Shown here in pieces: positions 1 through 8,572 of a stretch of 64,000 nucleotides of DNA. The DNA is from CAZSDU01 sp964605775 (GTDB taxonomy: Bacteria; Bacteroidota; Bacteroidia; Bacteroidales; FEN-979): the NCBI GenBank assembly GCA_964605775.1, contig CAZSDU010000003.1, positions 62,001 through 126,000 of the forward strand, given 5' to 3'. Numbering within the stretch: the stretch's first letter is position 1; each line of letters starts with the position of its first letter. The notes beneath the pieces were generated by a model that was given only the letters and a program-made list of their open reading frames with translations, searched no databases and was not told the origin of the DNA. A program made the position numbers and the translations under genes.

Positions 1-233
1 ATTTAAATCCCGATTATAAATACAATGCCAAGGATACGGATCCTTCTACCTTGAAACGTAAGGTGATACGCGGAGGTTCCTGGAAAGATGTATCTTATTT
101 TCTGAGGGTTTCTACCAGGTCGTATGAATTTCAGGATACAGCCAAATGTTATATTGGTTTCCGCTGTGTTCAAAGTTTTCTGGGAAGACAAAAAGATGAT
201 AACCCTGCACGTGCATCCAAAGTTTACCGTTAA
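1..233 (+). CDS. gldK: GldK C-terminal fragment (type IX secretion lipoprotein)
   Basis: This is the 3' end of a gene that starts before the window; the open frame runs from base 3 to the stop at 231-233. The visible 76 residues carry the hallmarks of the end of a formylglycine-generating-enzyme (SUMF1-like) domain: RGGSW followed about 30 residues later by IGFRCV. In Bacteroidota, GldK is an outer-membrane lipoprotein with this fold that forms the periplasmic ring of the type IX secretion system together with GldN. The gene lies 63 bp before gldL and is followed by gldM and gldN in the canonical order, which is the main reason for the name. On the fragment alone one could only say FGE-sulfatase-domain protein. 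Confidence 0.88.
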   Translation, partial: LNPDYKYNAKDTDPSTLKRKVIRGGSWKDVSYFLRVSTRSYEFQDTAKCYIGFRCVQSFLGRQKDDNPARASKVYR

Positions 234-296
234 TCGTTCTAACTATATAATCTGTCAATTAATCAATTGTTCATAATCACTTAATTCTTCATCAAC

Positions 297-1328
297 ATGG
301 GTTTACTCGATTTAGTTCGGACAAAACAATACCGGAATTTTATGGCCAAATTGTATGGCTGGGGAGCAGCAGTGGTAATCATTGGTGCATTATTTAAAAT
401 CAATCATTATACCGGAGCGGATATCATGCTAATTATCGGGTTGGGAACTGAATCCATCATCTTCTTTTTCTCAGCCTTCGAACCTCCGCATGTTGAACCC
501 GACTGGAGCCTTGTTTATCCGCAGTTGGCAGGAATGTACCATAATGGAGAAATGGATCCCAATAAAGCTATCTCAAAAGGAGAGACCGTAACCCAGGAAC
601 TGGACAAGATGCTAGAGAAAGCAAAAATTGGTCCTGAACTCATTCAAAGTCTTGGAGATGGATTAAGAACACTGACAGATACCACTTCTAAAATATCCAA
701 CGTTGCCAATGTTTCCGTGGCCAACGATCAATATGTAAACACTTTAAAAAATGCCACAGAGTCTGCCGGACAACTGACCGATACTTACCGGAAAACTGCA
801 CGTACCCTTGAACAGGGTGTTATGGCCTCGGAAGAACAACTTAAAAACATACAGGCATCTTCAAAAAGCGCTGCCACACTTACCCAAATGTTTACGGAGG
901 TTTCAGAGTCCCTGAAAGAAGACATTCATGCCAATAAGGCCTTTTCTTCCAGTATGAATAATGCCATTGCCTCCGCTAATCAATTCGTGGAAAAATACAA
1001 TGAATCGGCAAACCTGTTATCGAAAACAGCTGAAACGCTTACTGCCTCTGCTTCTGAAGGGAATAATTACAACCAGCAACTACAGCGGATTTCTTCTAAT
1101 CTTTCTGCACTTAATGCTTTATATGAACTTCATCTTCAAGGATCCAACACCCAGATGGAAACTTCGGCTAAATTCAATGATGTTTTAGCGAAATTCTCTT
1201 CAAACCTCAACGATTCAATGGCCAATACCATTAAATTTAAAGAAGAAGTTGACACTCTGACGAAAAACATTATTGCCCTGAACAAGGTTTATGGCAATAT
1301 GCTATCCGCAATGAATGTTACCAAATAA
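297..1328 (+). CDS. gldL: GldL, inner-membrane motor subunit of the type IX secretion system
   Basis: The 343-residue protein has two membrane helices close to the N-terminus (about residues 18-38 and 42-62) and then a long, Ser/Thr/Asn-rich, probably helical cytoplasmic region. This matches GldL, which with GldM forms the proton-driven motor for type IX secretion and gliding. Charged residues lie inside the membrane part: Lys34 and His37 near the end of helix 1, Glu52 in helix 2 (GLGTESIIFF) and Glu62 at its end (SAFEPP). Their spacing matches the Lys/His and Glu/Glu pairs known to matter in Flavobacterium GldL. The C-terminal part is longer than in flavobacterial GldL, which I believe is usual in Bacteroidales. 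gldM begins 44 bp downstream. Confidence 0.95.
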   Translation: MGLLDLVRTKQYRNFMAKLYGWGAAVVIIGALFKINHYTGADIMLIIGLGTESIIFFFSAFEPPHVEPDWSLVYPQLAGMYHNGEMDPNKAISKGETVTQELDKMLEKAKIGPELIQSLGDGLRTLTDTTSKISNVANVSVANDQYVNTLKNATESAGQLTDTYRKTARTLEQGVMASEEQLKNIQASSKSAATLTQMFTEVSESLKEDIHANKAFSSSMNNAIASANQFVEKYNESANLLSKTAETLTASASEGNNYNQQLQRISSNLSALNALYELHLQGSNTQMETSAKFNDVLAKFSSNLNDSMANTIKFKEEVDTLTKNIIALNKVYGNMLSAMNVTK

Positions 1329-1372
1329 CGAAGTTAAAGTCTGCATTATTCACTTGTAAAACCGCAATTTAA

Positions 1373-2980
1373 ATGGCTGGATATAAAGAGACACCGAGGC
1401 AGAAGATGATTGGGATGATGTATCTCGTTTTAACTGCATTGCTCGCATTGAATGTCTCGAAACAAATCTTGGATGCATTCGTGGTCGTAAATGAGAGCAT
1501 GGAAACAACCAATGTAAACTTTTCTAAAAAGCTTGACAATTCTTATGCCAAATTTAAAATTCAGTATCAGTTAAATCCGAATAAAGTTGGACCTTACTGG
1601 GAAAAAGCCCAAAGAGCCCAGAAATTATCAAGGGATCTTGTAAATTATGTGGATAGTATTAAGTATGTTGTGATTCAGCGTACAGAAAAACTTCCCACCC
1701 TGGAGGATGCAAAAAAACTAAATCTGCAAAATGTCAAACGGAAAGACAACTATGACATCCCTACCCGCTTTTTCATCGGCAGCTCCACGGATGGTTCAGC
1801 CGGAGAATCGAAAATTCTGAGGGAGAAAATTGAAACCTATAAAAAACAGATGATTGAACTGGTGGATGACAAGTATAAATCTACCATCAAAATAGGGATG
1901 GATACCAAAGGTCCTTTCTATGATGCTGACGATCAAAAACAGAACTGGGAGATGCATAATTTTTATCGCACCATTCTGGTTGCTACAGTCACCATCCTGA
2001 ATAAAATTGAAGCTGAGATCTACAATGCTGAATTTGATGTGATTAACAACCTGTTGTCTACGATTTCAGCGGAAGACTGGAAATTTGATGTGATCCGGGC
2101 AAAGGTTATCCCTAAAAGCGCTTATGTATTTATGGGTGATGAATATCAGGCTGAAATTCTGGTTGCCGCCTATGATACCAAGCAAAATCCGGATGTCCGT
2201 TACGCCTTCGGAGCAGATACACTGACCCCGGCAAATTTCAAAAATGCTACAAGGCTGGAAGGCTCACAGGGCGTTGTGACCCTTAAGATGGGTGCCAATG
2301 GCGAGGGCCTGAAACGGTTTGCAGGTATCATTAAAATTGTAAGCCCTTTAGGAGATACCATGTCTTTCCATTTTAAAGATGAATTTATCGTTGCAAAACC
2401 GGCCATTACCATTTCCCCGACCAAAATGAACGTATTTTATATCGGGGTTGACAATCCTGTCGCCATCAGTGTTCCCGGAAGCCCGGAAAAGGTCCTGCCA
2501 ACTATTTCAGTAGGCAATATCCGTCAGGATGGGAAGGATTGGCTGGTGTCAGGCCTGCCGAATTCTGCCAGGGAAGCTGTAATTACGGTTAACGCCATTT
2601 TTTCGGGCAAATCAAAAAAAATGGGAACCTACTCATTCAGACTAAAAACTGTTCCTGATCCCATTATTAAAATTGCCGGGAAAAATGAAGGATTCATTTC
2701 CAAAAGTCTTGTCGCAGCAAGTCCTATCCTTGTTCCTACCATGCCCCCGGGATTTGATTTTGACCTGCAATACCATGTCACTTCTTTTGTGTTTTCAACT
2801 GCCACGTCCGCGGGTGAAGGAAATGATATAAAAGTTCAGGGGAACCGGCTAACCCCGGAAATATTGAAGATTATTAACAATGCCAGGAGGAATCAGAGGA
2901 TTTGGTTTGATGAAATCTATGTCAAAGGCCCGGATGGCTCCCGTAAAGTTAATACAAACCTCAGTTTGAAATTAAACTGA
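1373..2980 (+). CDS. gldM: GldM, periplasm-spanning motor subunit of the type IX secretion system
   Basis: This 535-residue protein has one N-terminal membrane helix (about residues 13-33, MYLVLTALLALNVS) after a short cytoplasmic start with Arg9 (TPRQKM) and Tyr17; these conserved positions contact GldL in the motor. The remainder is periplasmic, of alternating beta-rich character, consistent with the four stacked GldM domains D1-D4. GldM is thought to carry torque from the GldL ring to the GldK/GldN ring on the outer membrane. It lies 21 bp before gldN. Length is close to the family norm and no break is visible. Confidence 0.96.
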   Translation: MAGYKETPRQKMIGMMYLVLTALLALNVSKQILDAFVVVNESMETTNVNFSKKLDNSYAKFKIQYQLNPNKVGPYWEKAQRAQKLSRDLVNYVDSIKYVVIQRTEKLPTLEDAKKLNLQNVKRKDNYDIPTRFFIGSSTDGSAGESKILREKIETYKKQMIELVDDKYKSTIKIGMDTKGPFYDADDQKQNWEMHNFYRTILVATVTILNKIEAEIYNAEFDVINNLLSTISAEDWKFDVIRAKVIPKSAYVFMGDEYQAEILVAAYDTKQNPDVRYAFGADTLTPANFKNATRLEGSQGVVTLKMGANGEGLKRFAGIIKIVSPLGDTMSFHFKDEFIVAKPAITISPTKMNVFYIGVDNPVAISVPGSPEKVLPTISVGNIRQDGKDWLVSGLPNSAREAVITVNAIFSGKSKKMGTYSFRLKTVPDPIIKIAGKNEGFISKSLVAASPILVPTMPPGFDFDLQYHVTSFVFSTATSAGEGNDIKVQGNRLTPEILKIINNARRNQRIWFDEIYVKGPDGSRKVNTNLSLKLN

Positions 2981-3001
2981 TAATATCCAATCGGAGGCAA
3001 T

Positions 3002-3859
3002 ATGAAAAATGCACTGTTCTTGGTTTTAGTATTCGTTTTTTTAACGGGTATCAAACTAACGTCTTATTCCCAGGTTCTGGAAGGACCACCAAGGGATGGA
3101 GTTTATGATAAAACTGCCATTACCCAGGTTCAGCCTATTCCGTACCCCTATCTCAGGGAAGCTGATATTGTCTGGACCAAAAGAATCTGGCGTGTTCTGG
3201 ATATGCGGGAGAAAATGAATCAACCATTCTACTTTCCCGAACGGGCACAGAACAACTGGCGCAGTTTTGTCCAGATTATCATCGATGGCTTAAAAGAAGG
3301 TGTGATCACCGCGTATTCTTCCGAATCAGATCAATTCCTTTATCCACTAACCCCCAATGAAGTGATGGATAAGCTCAGTAGTGTTGATTCTGTAAAACTT
3401 CCCAGACCAGATAATCCGGATATTATGTATGATACAGTCATCAAAACGGAGTTTGAATCTGCAAATGTTAAGAAATTCAGGATAAAAGAGGATTTCTATT
3501 TTGACAAACAAAGATCTGTTTTTGAAGTCAGAATACTTGGGATAGGTCCGGTGATCGATGTCAATGATAAAATTACAGGAGAAAAGCGTTTTGAGAAAAC
3601 CCTATTCTGGATTTATTTTCCCGAATGCCGTCAGCTTTTTGCACGCAGCGAAATGTTTAACCTGAAAAATGGTTCAGCCGGCAGACTGAGTTATGATGAT
3701 GTGTTCATGAAAAGAATGTTCTCCAGTTATATCTATAAGGAAGAAAATGTTTATGATCGCGCCATCGTTGAATATGCCACCGGTGTTGACGCCCTGCTTG
3801 AAGCAGAAAAAGCAAAAACAAACCTTTTTGAGTGGGAACAAAATCTCTGGGAGTACTAA
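3002..3859 (+). CDS. gldN: GldN, periplasmic ring component of the type IX secretion system
   Basis: A 285-residue exported protein with a signal peptide (hydrophobic residues 4-20, likely cut after SYSQ). The mature part begins with a proline/aspartate-rich linker and has the KRIWRVLDMREKMN block typical of GldN, which binds GldK to form the large periplasmic ring of the type IX secretion system. An unusually good GGAGG ribosome-binding site lies six bases before the ATG, rare for this phylum. It closes the gldKLMN block; recG follows after 18 bp and may be co-transcribed. Confidence 0.95.
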   Translation: MKNALFLVLVFVFLTGIKLTSYSQVLEGPPRDGVYDKTAITQVQPIPYPYLREADIVWTKRIWRVLDMREKMNQPFYFPERAQNNWRSFVQIIIDGLKEGVITAYSSESDQFLYPLTPNEVMDKLSSVDSVKLPRPDNPDIMYDTVIKTEFESANVKKFRIKEDFYFDKQRSVFEVRILGIGPVIDVNDKITGEKRFEKTLFWIYFPECRQLFARSEMFNLKNGSAGRLSYDDVFMKRMFSSYIYKEENVYDRAIVEYATGVDALLEAEKAKTNLFEWEQNLWEY

Positions 3860-3877
3860 TTTTCTCTCCCGGAGCCC

Positions 3878-5983
3878 ATGTCGTCCCTATTTCTTGAAAC
3901 TCCGATAGAATACCTCAAAGGGGTTGGCCCAGCCAGAGCCGAAGTGTTAAAATCAGAGGTCCGTGTCTTTACCTTCGCGGACCTTCTTACTTTTTTCCCA
4001 TTTCGTTATGTCGACCGGAGCAAATTTTACCTGATTTCCGCCATCAGGGATGAGTCCACCTATATTCAACTGAAAGTTAAGCTCGAAAATAAACAGTCAG
4101 TCGGGAAACTGCATGCACAACGACTGATCGCAACGGTGAGGGATGAGAGCGGAACGGTTGAACTGGTATGGTTCCAGGGAGGGAAGTGGATTTCCGATAG
4201 ACTTATCATCGGTAAAGAATATATTGTATTTGGGAAACCGACTTTCTTTAATGGTCATTGGAACATCCCTCATCCTGAAATTGAAGCCCCCACCGATGAA
4301 CCGATTCCCCTGAACGAAACCATGCGTCCCATCTACCGTTCTACGGAAAAATTAAAATCCAGGGGATTGGATTATAAAGGCTTGTGGAAGTTGCTGAAAA
4401 CCCTAATGTTGAATGAGAAATTCAATGTGCCTGAAAATCTTACGGCAAAAATCCTGAAGGATTTGAATCTGATGAGTCGTCAGGAGGCTTTTATCAATAT
4501 TCATTTTCCTTCCAGCCCGGAAACTTTAAAGCGTGCTCAAGCAAGACTTAAATTTGAAGAATTATTTTTCATTCAGTTGCGACTGATGAAACATCGTTAT
4601 GGCCGCCTGGAAAAGAAATCAGGACATGTGTTTTCAAATGTAGGAGATTATCTCAATCATTTTTATCGACAACATCTTACGTTCGATCTCACCAATGCAC
4701 AAAAAAGGGTGATCAAAGAGATCCGCCATGATCTTGGTTCGGGAACCCAGATGAACCGTTTGCTTCAGGGAGATGTGGGAAGCGGCAAAACACTGGTTGC
4801 CCTGATGACCATGCTGATTGCTCTTGACAATGGATACCAGGCCTGCTTGATGGCACCGACGGAAATACTGGCACAGCAACATTTCAATACGATTTCGGGG
4901 CTGCTGTCCGGAATGAACATCGTCCCTGGACTGCTGACCGGAGCGACAAAGCCCCAAACCAGGCAAACGATCACAGAAAACTTGAGGAACGGTGTTCTTC
5001 AGATTCTGATCGGAACCCATGCCTTGATTGAAGATCCGGTCAGATTCAGGCATCTTGGATTGGTGGTCATAGATGAGCAACACCGATTCGGAGTGGCACA
5101 AAGGGCAAAGCTGTGGAAAAAAAACATCATGGCTCCACATGTTCTGGTAATGACCGCAACACCTATCCCTCGAACCCTCGCCATGACCCTTTATGGGGAT
5201 CTTGATGTTTCCATTATTGACGAAATGCCTCCCGGAAGAAAGGGAATCATCACCCGTTATGCCGCGGAACAAGATCGCTTGAAAGTGTATGGTTTTATCC
5301 GTCAGAAAATAAAAGAAGGCCGCCAGATATACATTGTTTACCCCCTGATCATGGAATCAGAAACCCTGGACCTTAAAAATCTCAAGGAAGGATATACTCA
5401 AATCATTAAAGAATTTCCCCCTCCGGAATATGCGGTTTGCATGGTGCATGGTAAGATGAAACCCCGCGAAAAAAATGAAGGCATGCAACGATTTCTTCAC
5501 CATGAAGCCCATATCATGGTTGCCACTACAGTCATTGAAGTCGGTGTTGATGTGCCGAATGCTTCGGTAATGCTGATTGAAAACGCAGAACGTTTTGGCC
5601 TTTCTCAACTTCATCAGTTACGCGGAAGAGTGGGAAGAGGAAGCGACCAGTCTTATTGCATTCTGATGTCATCAGAAAATATCGGGAATGATGCAAGAAA
5701 ACGTATCTCCACAATGGTGAAAACACACGACGGATTCGAAATAGCCGAGGCGGATCTCCGGTTACGGGGACCAGGAGATCTTCAGGGAACCCAGCAAAGC
5801 GGAATACTCGATTTACGTATTGCTGATATTGTGGAAGATGAAAAAATCCTGAAATTTGCCCGAAAACTTGCCGATGAGATCATCCAGTCTGATCCATATC
5901 TTCATGACCAAACCAACCTTGTCCTGCGATGCCATCTACAAAGCATGGATAAGCATCAGCAAAATTGGGGGCTTATCTCTTAG
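3878..5983 (+). CDS. recG: ATP-dependent DNA helicase RecG
   Basis: RecG remodels stalled replication forks and Holliday junctions. The 701-residue protein has an N-terminal wedge/OB-fold region (roughly residues 1-250), then helicase domains with Walker A DVGSGKT near residue 300, the DEQH box (DEQHRFGV) near 398, the motif TATPIPRT, and the C-terminal GRVGRG motif plus the TRG region (GDLQGTQQSG). The length matches the family. The ATG at 3878 follows a GGAG and leaves 18 bp after gldN. The gene ends at an in-frame TAG just before the promoter region of pheT. Confidence 0.97.
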   Translation: MSSLFLETPIEYLKGVGPARAEVLKSEVRVFTFADLLTFFPFRYVDRSKFYLISAIRDESTYIQLKVKLENKQSVGKLHAQRLIATVRDESGTVELVWFQGGKWISDRLIIGKEYIVFGKPTFFNGHWNIPHPEIEAPTDEPIPLNETMRPIYRSTEKLKSRGLDYKGLWKLLKTLMLNEKFNVPENLTAKILKDLNLMSRQEAFINIHFPSSPETLKRAQARLKFEELFFIQLRLMKHRYGRLEKKSGHVFSNVGDYLNHFYRQHLTFDLTNAQKRVIKEIRHDLGSGTQMNRLLQGDVGSGKTLVALMTMLIALDNGYQACLMAPTEILAQQHFNTISGLLSGMNIVPGLLTGATKPQTRQTITENLRNGVLQILIGTHALIEDPVRFRHLGLVVIDEQHRFGVAQRAKLWKKNIMAPHVLVMTATPIPRTLAMTLYGDLDVSIIDEMPPGRKGIITRYAAEQDRLKVYGFIRQKIKEGRQIYIVYPLIMESETLDLKNLKEGYTQIIKEFPPPEYAVCMVHGKMKPREKNEGMQRFLHHEAHIMVATTVIEVGVDVPNASVMLIENAERFGLSQLHQLRGRVGRGSDQSYCILMSSENIGNDARKRISTMVKTHDGFEIAEADLRLRGPGDLQGTQQSGILDLRIADIVEDEKILKFARKLADEIIQSDPYLHDQTNLVLRCHLQSMDKHQQNWGLIS

Positions 5984-6002
5984 TTTGATCGCGATATTTT
6001 AC

Positions 6003-6010
6003 TACATTTG
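6003..6010 (+). promoter_or_regulatory. -7 promoter element upstream of pheT
   Basis: TACATTTG matches the Bacteroidota -7 consensus TAnnTTTG exactly and lies 21 bp before the pheT ATG. A TTTG at 5984-5987 is a possible -33 element, although the 15-bp spacing is shorter than usual. It suggests pheT is transcribed separately from recG. Confidence 0.6.
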
Positions 6011-6031
6011 CCCCTTAAATTTCACTAACAA

Positions 6032-8554
6032 ATGAAAATTGCCTTAAGTTGGCTTAAACAGTATGTCCACCTTGATCAATCCCCTGAAGAAATCAGTGAA
6101 TTGCTTACGGGCTGCGGATTGGAAGTTGAAGGAGTAGAAACTTTCCAGTCGGTAAAAGGAGGATTGGAAGGAGTTGTGGTCGGCGAAGTCATTCATTGTG
6201 AAAAACACCCGAATTCCGATCATTTGAGTTTAACACTGGTCAACATCGGGAAAGAAGAACCATTGAAAATTGTTTGTGGGGCATCCAATGTTGCCATTGG
6301 TCAGAAAGTTGCTGTAGCCACAATTGGAACTACACTGTATTTTAAAGAAAAGGAAATCACACTACAAAAAACGAAAATCCGGGGTGAGATTTCTGAAGGT
6401 ATGATTTGTGCCGAAGATGAACTTGGACTTGGTGCTTCCCATGAGGGAATCATGATCCTTGATCCTGAGGCAAAAGTTGGTATGCCTGCTGCTGCTTATT
6501 TCAACATCCTGGAAGATGCAGTATTTTCTATCGGATTAACTCCAAACCGCGCTGATGCCACTTCCCATATTGGAGTAGCCAGAGATCTTGTAGCAGTGCT
6601 TAATAATTTCGGCTGTTCAGAACCACAGGCCGGAAAACGGAAATCTTTAATTCTTCCCGATATTTCTGAATTCAAGCGGGATACTCAGGCCAGAAAAATT
6701 TCTATTCAGATAGAAGATACAGCCTCCTGCCCCAGATATTCAGGTTTGACGCTCACCGGAGTAACAGTTAAAGAATCACCAAACTGGCTGAAAAACAAAC
6801 TCCTTTCGGTTGGACTCCGCCCCATCAACAATATTGTTGATGTGACCAATTATGTGCTGATGGAAACAGGACAACCACTTCATGCTTTCGATGCGGATAA
6901 GATCGCAGGAGACAAGGTGATTGTAAAAAAATGTCCGGAAGGCACAAAATTTACTACCTTGGATGATAATGAGCGGGAACTTACCGGAAATGATCTGATG
7001 ATCTGCAATATCCAAGAACCCATGTGCATTGCCGGAGTTTTCGGCGGGACCAAATCCGGAGTTGTTTTTGAAACAAAGGATATCTTCCTCGAAAGCGCAT
7101 ACTTCTTTCCCACAGGCATTCGCAGGACAGCCCGCCACCATGGCCTACAAACTGACGCTTCCTTTCGCTTCGAACGGGGAACCGATCCCGAGATTACCCT
7201 TTTTGCCCTTCAACGTGCTGCATTGTTGATTAAGGAGATTGCCGGAGGCATGATCTCATCCGATATGGTGGATGTATATCCTCAGCCTGTTTTACCAAAA
7301 AAGGTTGAACTTTTTTTTGATCATCTGGATCACCTGATTGGTAAGAAACTCGAACCAAGGGTGGTGGTCGATATCCTTCATGATCTTGGCATGAAGGTAC
7401 AAACAGCCTTTGATTCATCCACTGAGATTCACTATCCTTGTCCTGCCGGATGGCAGGCGTCATCTTCCATATGGGTAAGCATTCCTACTTATAAGACAGA
7501 TGTGACCCGTGAAGCTGATCTGATAGAAGAAATTTTGCGAATTTATGGCTACAATAATATTGAAATTTCATCGGAAATACGATCTTCCATTTCTTATTCA
7601 AGGAAACCGGATCCGGATAAAATTCAAAATCTGGTTTCAGAATATCTGGTTGGAAACGGTTTTATGGAGATTATGAACAATTCTCTCAATCCTTCCTCTT
7701 ACTATAACGGAAATGAATGTTATCAATTGAATTTATGTGTGAATATCCTGAATCCCATCAGTCGTGATCTTGATGTTTTACGCCAGACTCTTTTATTTGG
7801 CGGACTGGAGACCATCTTATATAATCAGAACAGGAAAGCAGAGAATCTTAGTTTATTCGAATTTGGGAATGTTTACCGTAAATCGATTTCAGGGGATGAA
7901 GATAATTGCTTACCAGCCTATCATGAGGAAAAACATCTGGCTTTGTTTTTAACCGGTTTGGCAAAGGCAGAAAGTTGGAATACTACACCCGAAAACATTG
8001 ATTTTTTCCTGCTTAAAGGATATATCCAGGCTATTCTGGCCAAACTCGGCATAGTCATGGAAAACTTGGTCATAGATGATTTCCGGTCTTCAATGATCCC
8101 TGAGGGTTTAAGTTTTTCATCTGGCGAGGAAAAACTTATTTTTTGCGGTTTCCTTTCGGAATCTGTCCTGAAACTATTTGATTGTCGACAGCCTGTACTC
8201 TATGCTGAGTTTAACTGGGATAAAGTACTCGGTCAATTACCAAAGAAAGTGCTGCGCTTCAGGGAATTACCTAAATTTCCCGAAGTCAGGCGTGATCTGG
8301 CCCTGCTGGTTGATCAGTCCGTGTCTTTTAACCAGATTAAACAGACAGTTTTTGAGGCAGAAAGGAAAGTGCTAAAAAAGGTCGGTTTGTTTGATGTTTA
8401 TGAAGGAGAGAAAATTGATGCAGGGAAGAAATCTTATGCCATCCACTTGATGCTGCAGGATGAGGCAAAAACATTAACGGATAAAGAAATTGAAAAAGTC
8501 ATTCAAAAAATAATTCAAGGGCTGACAGAGAAGCTCAACGTACAAATCAGATAA
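6032..8554 (+). CDS. pheT: Phenylalanine-tRNA ligase beta subunit
   Basis: PheT, with PheS, charges tRNA-Phe. Domains in order: N-terminal B1 region (SWLKQYV), EMAP/OB-type tRNA-binding domain about residues 42-150 (EVIHCEKHPNSDHLSL), B3/B4 editing domain about 210-390 (PINNIVDVTNYV, GQPLHAFD), B5 domain with VTREADLIEEILRIYGYNNI near 490-510, and the C-terminal FDX-ACB anticodon-binding domain from about 745 (LPKFPEVRRDLAL). At 840 residues it is somewhat longer than usual. Part of the excess is a Trp/Ser-rich stretch around residues 468-482, just before the conserved VSIPTYKTDVTREAD segment, encoded by a DNA palindrome (see repeat at 7442). pheS is not in the window. Confidence 0.97.
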   Translation: MKIALSWLKQYVHLDQSPEEISELLTGCGLEVEGVETFQSVKGGLEGVVVGEVIHCEKHPNSDHLSLTLVNIGKEEPLKIVCGASNVAIGQKVAVATIGTTLYFKEKEITLQKTKIRGEISEGMICAEDELGLGASHEGIMILDPEAKVGMPAAAYFNILEDAVFSIGLTPNRADATSHIGVARDLVAVLNNFGCSEPQAGKRKSLILPDISEFKRDTQARKISIQIEDTASCPRYSGLTLTGVTVKESPNWLKNKLLSVGLRPINNIVDVTNYVLMETGQPLHAFDADKIAGDKVIVKKCPEGTKFTTLDDNERELTGNDLMICNIQEPMCIAGVFGGTKSGVVFETKDIFLESAYFFPTGIRRTARHHGLQTDASFRFERGTDPEITLFALQRAALLIKEIAGGMISSDMVDVYPQPVLPKKVELFFDHLDHLIGKKLEPRVVVDILHDLGMKVQTAFDSSTEIHYPCPAGWQASSSIWVSIPTYKTDVTREADLIEEILRIYGYNNIEISSEIRSSISYSRKPDPDKIQNLVSEYLVGNGFMEIMNNSLNPSSYYNGNECYQLNLCVNILNPISRDLDVLRQTLLFGGLETILYNQNRKAENLSLFEFGNVYRKSISGDEDNCLPAYHEEKHLALFLTGLAKAESWNTTPENIDFFLLKGYIQAILAKLGIVMENLVIDDFRSSMIPEGLSFSSGEEKLIFCGFLSESVLKLFDCRQPVLYAEFNWDKVLGQLPKKVLRFRELPKFPEVRRDLALLVDQSVSFNQIKQTVFEAERKVLKKVGLFDVYEGEKIDAGKKSYAIHLMLQDEAKTLTDKEIEKVIQKIIQGLTEKLNVQIR
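7442..7457. repeat. Short inverted repeat inside pheT (possible in-frame micro-insertion)
   Basis: CCTGCC-GGAT-GGCAGG is a perfect 6-bp-arm inverted repeat within the pheT reading frame, encoding Pro-Ala-Gly-Trp-Gln at residues 471-475. It lies in a segment that is normally short in PheT, so the surrounding residues look like an insertion that kept the frame. Confidence 0.55.
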
Positions 8555-8572
8555 ACAAATCCGAATCTAATT

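Noticed and set aside
4634..5272. A 212-codon open frame on the minus strand opposite recG
   Set aside because: It lies wholly inside the strongly supported recG helicase domain, has no recognisable motif and a composition typical of an antisense shadow.
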